Positions 5,933 through 10,336 of a stretch of DNA of 10,336 nucleotides are shown piece after piece. How positions within the stretch are numbered: the stretch's first letter is position 1; each line of letters begins with the position of its first letter. The notes under the pieces were generated by a model. The model had not been told where the DNA came from, ran no database searches, and saw only the letters and a list, made by a program, of their open reading frames with translations. A program made the translations under genes and the position numbers. The stretch spans positions 1 to 10,336 of the forward strand of contig JADGON010000456.1 of the NCBI GenBank assembly GCA_017882945.1. Reading direction: 5' to 3'. The stretch is from Acidimicrobiia bacterium. GTDB taxonomy: Bacteria > Actinomycetota > Acidimicrobiia > IMCC26256 > JAENVU01.

Positions 5933-6928
5933 CTCAGGAACCGTGAGATTCTCCACGGTTTCCGCCGGTTTGCTGAGAGAGAGGGCAAAATCTCCGGTGG
6001 GGTCGGTCCACCAGTGGGTCAGCTCGAGGCCGGCCGCCGCCAGCTCGGCTTCGATCCCGGCGCGGCGGAACTTGGCGGAGATCTCGGTGCGCATCTCCTC
6101 GCCGGCGGCGAACTCGACGATGAGGTCGAGCTCGGGGACCTTGACGGATTGGTCCGTGGCGGAGTGCAGCCACATCTCGATCCACTCGTCCGCTGCGTTC
6201 CAGCGGGCGACGTGAGCGAAGGAGTCGGCGTCGAAGTCGGCGCCGAGCTCCCGGTTGAGGACCAGCAGGACGTTGCGATTGAACGCGGCGGTCACCCCGG
6301 TGGCGTCGTCGTAGGCGGCGACAAGCCGGTCGACGTCCTTCACCAGGTCGGTGCCGAGCAGGAACGTGTCGCCGGGCTCGAGGCCGGCTGCGACCGCGGC
6401 GAGGAACTCGGCGCGGGTTGCAGGTGGCAGGTTGCCGATGGTCCCGCCGAGGAATGCGATCAGCCGGCGGCCACCGCGAGGGAGCCGGTCGAGGTGGCGT
6501 TCGAAGTCGCCGACTACGGCGTGCACGTCGATGCCCGGGTGCTCCTCGGCGATTGCAGCGGCAGCATCGCGCAGCGTCATCTCGCTCACGTCGAACGGCA
6601 CGAAGCGCTGGAGCTGCCCGGTGCGCTCCAGCGCGTCGAGCAGCAGCCGCGTCTTCTCCGACGTTCCCGACCCCAGCTCGATCAACGTGTCCGCGCCACT
6701 CGCTGTCGCGATCGCATCCGCGCGCTCGTCGAGGATGGCCCGTTCGGCGCGCGTCGGGTAGTACTCCTCGAGGCGCGTGATCTCGTCGAAGAGCTGGGAG
6801 CCGCGGTCGTCGTAGAACCACTTCGGCGGCAGATCCTTCGGCGCCGAAGTGAGTCCGCGACGCGCGTCTGCGGCCAGCGCGTCGTGGAGATCGGCGGCGG
6901 CGAGATGCACGTCGACTCGGACGGTCAT
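5915..6928 (-). CDS. egtD: L-histidine N-alpha-methyltransferase EgtD
   Basis: A 337-residue SAM-dependent methyltransferase that trimethylates the alpha-amino group of histidine to hercynine, the first committed step of ergothioneine synthesis. The residues known from Mycobacterium smegmatis EgtD fall at the same numbers: Y39 (KWFYDDRGS), Y56, N166 (FLGGTIGNLPP), E282 and S284 (MRTEISAKFRR). The SAM motif is LIELGSGTSEKT (82-93). The start ATG (6926-6928) overlaps the egtC stop as ATGA. A strong GGGAGGG lies about seven bases upstream, so translation is coupled to egtC. The frame is open to 7012, but that part overlaps egtC and resembles a shadow reading. Ten bases separate its stop from the sufC ATG. 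Identification is firm because both overall length and catalytic residues agree. Confidence 0.97.
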   Translation of the reverse strand: MTVRVDVHLAAADLHDALAADARRGLTSAPKDLPPKWFYDDRGSQLFDEITRLEEYYPTRAERAILDERADAIATASGADTLIELGSGTSEKTRLLLDALERTGQLQRFVPFDVSEMTLRDAAAAIAEEHPGIDVHAVVGDFERHLDRLPRGGRRLIAFLGGTIGNLPPATRAEFLAAVAAGLEPGDTFLLGTDLVKDVDRLVAAYDDATGVTAAFNRNVLLVLNRELGADFDADSFAHVARWNAADEWIEMWLHSATDQSVKVPELDLIVEFAAGEEMRTEISAKFRRAGIEAELAAAGLELTHWWTDPTGDFALSLSKPAETVENLTVPEFPLRG

Positions 6929-7674
6929 GGCGGTCCCTCCCGGGGAGTCAGGTCTCCGATCGGCGTGACCCGATCGTTCTCGACGAGCGAGCCGTTGTCG
7001 ATCTCGATCCACGACTCGTCGTCGTCGAGGGGCTCGGATGCCACGGTCACGGCCCCGTCGTGGCGTAGGAAGAGCGAGTTCCCGAGTGCCGTGGCTGCGA
7101 TCTCACGACCATTGGTGAGCAGCAGGTTGAGCGCGCCGTCGCTCTCGGCGCGGACCCGCTGCGCAACCTCGACGAGGGCTGCGCCGGCGGTGGCACCCGC
7201 GTCGAGGCGGTCGAGCACCAACGCGAACAGGACCTCGGAGTCAGTGTCGCCCTCGATCCCGGCGGCGCGGGCTGCGGTCAGCTCGGAGCGAAGCTGATCA
7301 CCGAACCCGTCGCGGAAGCCCGCGACGTAGCCGTTGAGCGAGAACAGCCAGTGCTGGGCGGCAAACGGCGCGGAGTTGTACACGTGTTGCTCCGACCCGG
7401 TTGATGCGTACCGTGCGGCCGCGAGCACCGTCGTCGCGCGCTGCATCCCGGGGAAGCTCGCGTCCTCCCACATGCGGGTTGCGGCTCGGTAGCGCTCGTG
7501 CTCGACGCCCGAATCACCGGCGTCGCTCCACCCGACACCCCACCCGTCGGGGTTGTCGGGGCCGGCGGTCTGGAAGCGCGGGGCCCGGGCCTGGTGTACG
7601 AGCGCGTGCGGCGCGTCGAAGAGCAGCGAGCGGAGCGCGACAGGAGGGCCAAGGTACGCGAGGTGACGGCACAT
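6925..7674 (-). CDS. egtC: Gamma-glutamyl-hercynylcysteine sulfoxide hydrolase EgtC
   Basis: A 249-residue class II glutamine amidotransferase-like hydrolase. EgtC removes glutamate from gamma-glutamyl-hercynylcysteine sulfoxide made by EgtB. The nucleophile is C2, exposed after loss of the initiator methionine (MCRHLAYLG). Other family marks are ARYASTG (about 87-93), NSAPF (100-104), FSLNGYV (111-117) and GDTDSEVLF (142-150). On fold alone it could be called a generic class II amidotransferase, but its place between egtB and egtD decides the name. It starts at ATG 7672-7674, nine bases after the egtB stop and without a clear Shine-Dalgarno, so it probably relies on ribosomes arriving from egtB. 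Its presence implies that the pathway uses gamma-glutamylcysteine rather than free cysteine. Confidence 0.94.
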   Translation of the reverse strand: MCRHLAYLGPPVALRSLLFDAPHALVHQARAPRFQTAGPDNPDGWGVGWSDAGDSGVEHERYRAATRMWEDASFPGMQRATTVLAAARYASTGSEQHVYNSAPFAAQHWLFSLNGYVAGFRDGFGDQLRSELTAARAAGIEGDTDSEVLFALVLDRLDAGATAGAALVEVAQRVRAESDGALNLLLTNGREIAATALGNSLFLRHDGAVTVASEPLDDDESWIEIDNGSLVENDRVTPIGDLTPREGPP

Positions 7675-7683
7675 GCGTGGGGC

Positions 7684-8949
7684 TCAGACGTCGGTCGCGC
7701 AGCGAAAGCCGGCGAAGATCTGACGGCGGATCGGCAGGTCCCAGTTGCGGAACGTCACGCTGCACGTGCTGGGGTGCGCGGCCCACGACCCGCCCCGCAG
7801 CACCTTGTATTCCGTGGCGCCGGGCTCGAAGAACACCTCCGAGTACTCGCGGTAGGGGAACGACCGGAACCCCGGGTACGCCGCGAAGTCGCTCGCGGTC
7901 CATTCCCAGACGCCTCCGATCAGGTCGAACGCGCCCCAGGAGCTGGCACCGGCCGGGTGCGCGCCCACCTCGTCCGGGCCGAAGCGCCGACCGGGCCGGA
8001 AGAGACCACCGTCGCCGGTCGCGCCGTGCGCCGCCTTCTCCCACTCGCTCTCCGTCGGCAGCCGGGCGCCGCGCCAGCGCGCGTATGCATCCGCTTCGTA
8101 CCAGCAGACGTGCTGGACGGGCTCGCGCGCGGGCAGCGGTTCGACTCGGCCGAACCGGCGCCGGGTCCATCCGCCGTCCGAGCGGATCCAGAACTGGGGG
8201 TGAACGAGACCGGCTTCGGTGCGCCACGCCCAGCCCGCGTCGGACCAGTGGCTCTCGTCGTCGTAGCCGCCGGCGTCGACGAACTCGACGTAGGCCTCGT
8301 TGGTCACCGGAGTCGTGTCGATGCGGAAGGCCGGTAGCTCGACGACGTGCGCCGGGCGCTCGTTGTCGTAGGCCCACGGGTCGCTGGACGTCCCCATCTC
8401 GAACGGCCCACCGTCGACGAGCACGGTGGGGGAGAGGACGCCCGGATCTGCGCCCGCTGCGGCGCGTCCTTCGCCGGCATCGGGGTGCGCATACCCCTCG
8501 GCGAGCTGCACCGTCGCGAGCATCGTCTCGTCGTGCTGGTGCTCGTGGCGGACCACCATCCCGTAGACGAAGCCGTCTGCGAGCAATGGATCGTCGGGGT
8601 CGAGCGAGCTGACGGCGAGGACGTCGAGCGCGCGCTTTCGGACGTCCGCGACGAAGTCACGCGCCTCGGAGGGCCCGAGGATGTCCAGGGTCGGACGCTC
8701 CGCGCGGGGATGCCGGAATGCGTCGTAGATGTCGTCGAACCGTGGATCGGTCGGGTCGCCCGCGCCGATCTCGCGCAGCAGCCAGAGCTCCTCGTAGTGA
8801 CCGATGTGCGCAAGGTCCCAGACGAGCGGCGACATCAGCGGCGAGTGCTGCGCGATCAGGAGCGGATCGGGGATCGGCTCGAGCAATGCCAGCGTGCGCT
8901 CGCGCGCCGCGATCAGCTCGCTGGCAATCTGATCCCTGAGCACCGACAC
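7684..8949 (-). CDS. egtB: Hercynine oxygenase EgtB (iron-dependent sulfoxide synthase)
   Basis: A two-domain enzyme that joins hercynine to gamma-glutamylcysteine using oxygen and non-haem iron. From GTG 8949 it has 421 residues. The N-terminal DinB-like domain supplies the three iron ligands: H48 (VWDLAHIGHYEELW), H135 and H139 (RHEHQHDETML). The C-terminal formylglycine-generating-enzyme-like domain starts near residue 177 (LVDGGPFEMGTS), includes LPTESEWEKAAHG and GGVWEWTASDF, and ends with LRGGSWA and RNWDLPIRRQIFAGFRCA. D404 and R408 correspond to the aspartate and arginine that bind the gamma-glutamyl part in the mycobacterial enzyme, so this is the gamma-glutamylcysteine-using type. 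GTG at 8985 is also open but overlaps the preceding hydrolase gene by 22 bases. I prefer 8949 because the protein then begins where mycobacterial EgtB does. Neither start has a good Shine-Dalgarno. Confidence 0.95.
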   Translation of the reverse strand: MSVLRDQIASELIAARERTLALLEPIPDPLLIAQHSPLMSPLVWDLAHIGHYEELWLLREIGAGDPTDPRFDDIYDAFRHPRAERPTLDILGPSEARDFVADVRKRALDVLAVSSLDPDDPLLADGFVYGMVVRHEHQHDETMLATVQLAEGYAHPDAGEGRAAAGADPGVLSPTVLVDGGPFEMGTSSDPWAYDNERPAHVVELPAFRIDTTPVTNEAYVEFVDAGGYDDESHWSDAGWAWRTEAGLVHPQFWIRSDGGWTRRRFGRVEPLPAREPVQHVCWYEADAYARWRGARLPTESEWEKAAHGATGDGGLFRPGRRFGPDEVGAHPAGASSWGAFDLIGGVWEWTASDFAAYPGFRSFPYREYSEVFFEPGATEYKVLRGGSWAAHPSTCSVTFRNWDLPIRRQIFAGFRCATDV

Positions 8950-8963
8950 GGTCCGGGTCTCGT

Positions 8964-9587
8964 CTACCAGCCCCGCGCGATCCACTCGTCGAGGTGGGGG
9001 CGCTCGGTGCCGATCGTGGTGTCGAGGCCGTGCCCGGGCAGGACGAGGGTCTCTTCGGGGAGGGTGAAGAGCCGACGGTCGATCGATTCGATGATCTGGT
9101 CGAAGGACGCGTTCTCGAACTTCGTGTTGCCGGGACCGCCGGGGAACAGCGTGTCGCCACTGAACACGACCGGGTGACCCTCCAGCCGGAAGCAGGTCGA
9201 CCCGGGCGTATGACCCGGGGTGTGGATCATCTCGAGTCGGAGATCGCCGACCTCGATGACGTCCTCGTCCGGGAGGATGAAGTCGTAGGAGGGCAGCATC
9301 GACGCGTCCTCCGGTGCGATGCCCACGTCGATGCCGGCGTTGCGGACCGCGGTGACCGCCTGGATGTGGTCGAAGTGACCGTGGGTGGTGAGGACCCGGC
9401 GGACGCCGGTCGCCTTGCAGACCTCGAGCAGCAGCTCGTGCTCGTTGGCCGCGTCCACGAGGACCGCATCGCCGGTGTGCTTGGAGCGGAGGATGAACAC
9501 GTTGTTCTCGTAGGGACCCACGACGATCTTGTCGATCCGCACGTCCTCGGTCTCGTAGTGGGCGGGGCGGGAGGTGGTGGTGGGCAC
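8964..9587 (-). CDS. Metallo-beta-lactamase-fold hydrolase (glyoxalase II-like), first gene of the egt-suf run
   Basis: A 207-residue soluble metal hydrolase. Metal ligands are all present: H69-x-H71-x-D73-H74 (TTHGHFDH), H126 in HTPGHTPGS, D145 in FSGDTLFPGGPG, and H186 in LPGHG. This pattern fits the hydroxyacylglutathione-hydrolase (glyoxalase II)/persulfide dioxygenase branch and shows two metal sites; the chemistry cannot be fixed further. Lying 14 bases upstream of egtB in the same direction, it may act on a thioester, persulfide or conjugate of a low-molecular-weight thiol (mycothiol or ergothioneine-related). That is inference from context. It starts at GTG 9585-9587. TAGCCT, a TANNNT box, lies six bases upstream and there is no Shine-Dalgarno, so the transcript may be leaderless. 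GTG at 9540-9542 is a possible later start. Confidence 0.88.
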   Translation of the reverse strand: MPTTTSRPAHYETEDVRIDKIVVGPYENNVFILRSKHTGDAVLVDAANEHELLLEVCKATGVRRVLTTHGHFDHIQAVTAVRNAGIDVGIAPEDASMLPSYDFILPDEDVIEVGDLRLEMIHTPGHTPGSTCFRLEGHPVVFSGDTLFPGGPGNTKFENASFDQIIESIDRRLFTLPEETLVLPGHGLDTTIGTERPHLDEWIARGW

Positions 9588-9593
9588 GGGATC

Positions 9594-9599
9594 AGGCTA
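9594..9599 (-). promoter_or_regulatory. Candidate -10 box of the egt-suf run
   Basis: TAGCCT on the minus strand fits TANNNT and ends six bases before the GTG start of the metallo-hydrolase gene at 9587. No convincing -35 hexamer is seen. The divergent gap of 85 bases (9588-9672) must hold the promoters of both this run and the acyl-CoA dehydrogenase. Confidence 0.3.
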
Positions 9600-9637
9600 T
9601 CGGCCCTCGCCCGGATGCTCCCCGGCGGGATGGAAAC

Positions 9638-9653
9638 TGGACCGGTCGGTCAA
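9638..9653. promoter_or_regulatory. Palindromic operator TGGACC-N4-GGTCAA
   Basis: The same arm sequence and four-base spacing as the site at 1065-1080, with one mismatch in the left arm (TGGACC for TTGACC). Its right arm ends 19 bases before the acyl-CoA dehydrogenase ATG, against 20 bases at the monooxygenase. It is followed by a TANNNT box, TACGGT (9655-9660). It sits in a divergent gap, so it could also affect the egt run, though it is about 50 bases from that start. Confidence 0.5.
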
Positions 9654-9672
9654 GTACGGTCGACCCGGCCCT

Positions 9673-10336
9673 ATGGACTTCCGCGACACTCCCTCCGAGG
9701 CAGCATTCCGCGACGAAGTGCGTACCTGGCTGTCCGAGCACCTCGTGGGGGAGTTCGCCGAGATCGGGCCCGGCGGCGGTCCGGCCGACGAGTCCGGCTA
9801 CGACGTGCGCATCGAGTGGGAGCGCCTGCTGGGGAAGGACCGCTGGGTCGGGCTGTCCTGGCCGAAGGAGTACGGCGGCCGCGATGCCGGCATCGTCGAG
9901 CAGGTGATCTTCAACGAGGAGTACGCCAAAGCGGGTGCGCCGGCGCGGATCAGCTTCTTCGGTGAGGGTCTCTTCGCCCCCACGCTCATCGCGTACGGCA
10001 CCGAGGAGCAGAAGCAGCGCTTCCTGCCCAAGATCCAGGCCGTCGAAGAGCTGTGGTGCCAGGGCTACTCCGAGCCGAACGCGGGATCCGACCTGTCGAA
10101 CGTCCAGACCCGTGCGGTGCTCGACGGCGACGAGTGGGTCGTCAACGGCCAGAAGGTGTGGACCACGCTCGCGCACCGGGCCGACTGGTGCTTCTGCATC
10201 TGTCGCACCGACCCCGACGCGCCCGCGCACAAGGGACTCTCGTACGTCCTGATCCCGATGCACCAACCGGGGATCACCGTGGCGCCGATCCATCAGATGA
10301 CGGGGACGGCCGAGTTCAACGAGGTGTTCTTCGACG
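9673..10336 (+). CDS. Acyl-CoA dehydrogenase, C-terminus cut by window edge
   Basis: The first 221 residues of an FAD-dependent acyl-CoA dehydrogenase, which introduces an alpha-beta double bond into an acyl-CoA thioester. The N-terminal helical domain begins MDFRDTPSEAAFRDEVRTWL. It continues through LSWPKEYGGRDAG (about 62-74) and GTEEQKQRFLPKIQ. The middle beta domain carries the flavin and substrate motif WCQGYSEPNAGSDL (about 134-147) and NGQKVWTTLAHRADW (about 158-172). The frame remains open at the window edge, where roughly the last 150-170 residues, including any catalytic glutamate, should follow. The sequence resembles the large group of mycobacterial FadE-type enzymes rather than a classical short-chain enzyme; that is an impression. 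No Shine-Dalgarno precedes the ATG. The shared operator suggests it is co-regulated with the monooxygenase-hydrolase unit, perhaps acting in one catabolic route. Confidence 0.93.
   Translation, partial: MDFRDTPSEAAFRDEVRTWLSEHLVGEFAEIGPGGGPADESGYDVRIEWERLLGKDRWVGLSWPKEYGGRDAGIVEQVIFNEEYAKAGAPARISFFGEGLFAPTLIAYGTEEQKQRFLPKIQAVEELWCQGYSEPNAGSDLSNVQTRAVLDGDEWVVNGQKVWTTLAHRADWCFCICRTDPDAPAHKGLSYVLIPMHQPGITVAPIHQMTGTAEFNEVFFD

Noticed and set aside
5905..5988. N-terminal extension of sufC
   Set aside because: It overlaps the egtD coding end, and SufC proteins begin just before the first beta strand encoded after 5904.
6929..7012. N-terminal extension of egtD
   Set aside because: It lies inside egtC, has a non-natural Arg/Asp composition, and the ATG at 6928 has a strong ribosome binding site and gives numbering identical to mycobacterial EgtD.
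1..10336. CRISPR arrays, insertion sequences, tRNA or rRNA genes
   Set aside because: I saw no regularly spaced repeats, transposase motifs, terminal inverted repeats or tRNA-like cloverleaf in any gap. The gaps are too short to hold most of these.

Overview
The window comes from a GC-rich bacterial chromosome, most likely an actinobacterium (Actinomycetota). The evidence is strong G/C bias at third codon positions, a mycobacterial-type ergothioneine set (egtB, egtC, egtD), a Suf system with SufU, an exported YkuD L,D-transpeptidase, and several genes that look leaderless. An Acidimicrobiia-like lineage is my guess; the sequence does not prove it. I see no mobile element, CRISPR array, tRNA or rRNA. 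Coding density is very high and no gene-free stretch exceeds about 125 bases.

Layout, left to right. (1) Positions 1-981, minus: an exported L,D-transpeptidase whose C-terminal proline-rich tail runs off the left edge. (2) Positions 1065-3079, plus: a promoter/operator, then a luciferase-like flavin monooxygenase translationally coupled to an alpha/beta hydrolase. (3) Positions 3105-3284, minus: a 59-residue orphan protein with a strong ribosome binding site. (4) Positions 3407-9587, minus, one tightly packed co-directional run. In transcription order it reads metallo-beta-lactamase-fold hydrolase, egtB, egtC, egtD, sufC, sufS, sufU. (5) Positions 9673 to the right edge, plus: the first two thirds of an acyl-CoA dehydrogenase, divergent from that run.

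How the genes work together. EgtD trimethylates histidine to hercynine. EgtB couples hercynine to gamma-glutamylcysteine with oxygen. EgtC removes the glutamate. The remaining C-S lyase step (EgtE) and the gamma-glutamylcysteine ligase (EgtA) are not encoded here. Directly downstream lie SufC (ATPase of the Fe-S scaffold complex), SufS (cysteine desulfurase) and SufU (its zinc-dependent sulfur acceptor), without sufB or sufD. The run therefore joins low-molecular-weight thiol synthesis to sulfur mobilisation.

The two flanking plus-strand units (monooxygenase-hydrolase and acyl-CoA dehydrogenase) each carry a palindrome of the same design, TTGACC-N4-GGTCAA or a one-mismatch version, 19-20 bases before the start codon. 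That suggests they belong to one regulon under a single TetR-like repressor. The most worthwhile leads are this operator pair, the egt-suf junction with its possible internal leaderless promoter, and the small orphan protein.
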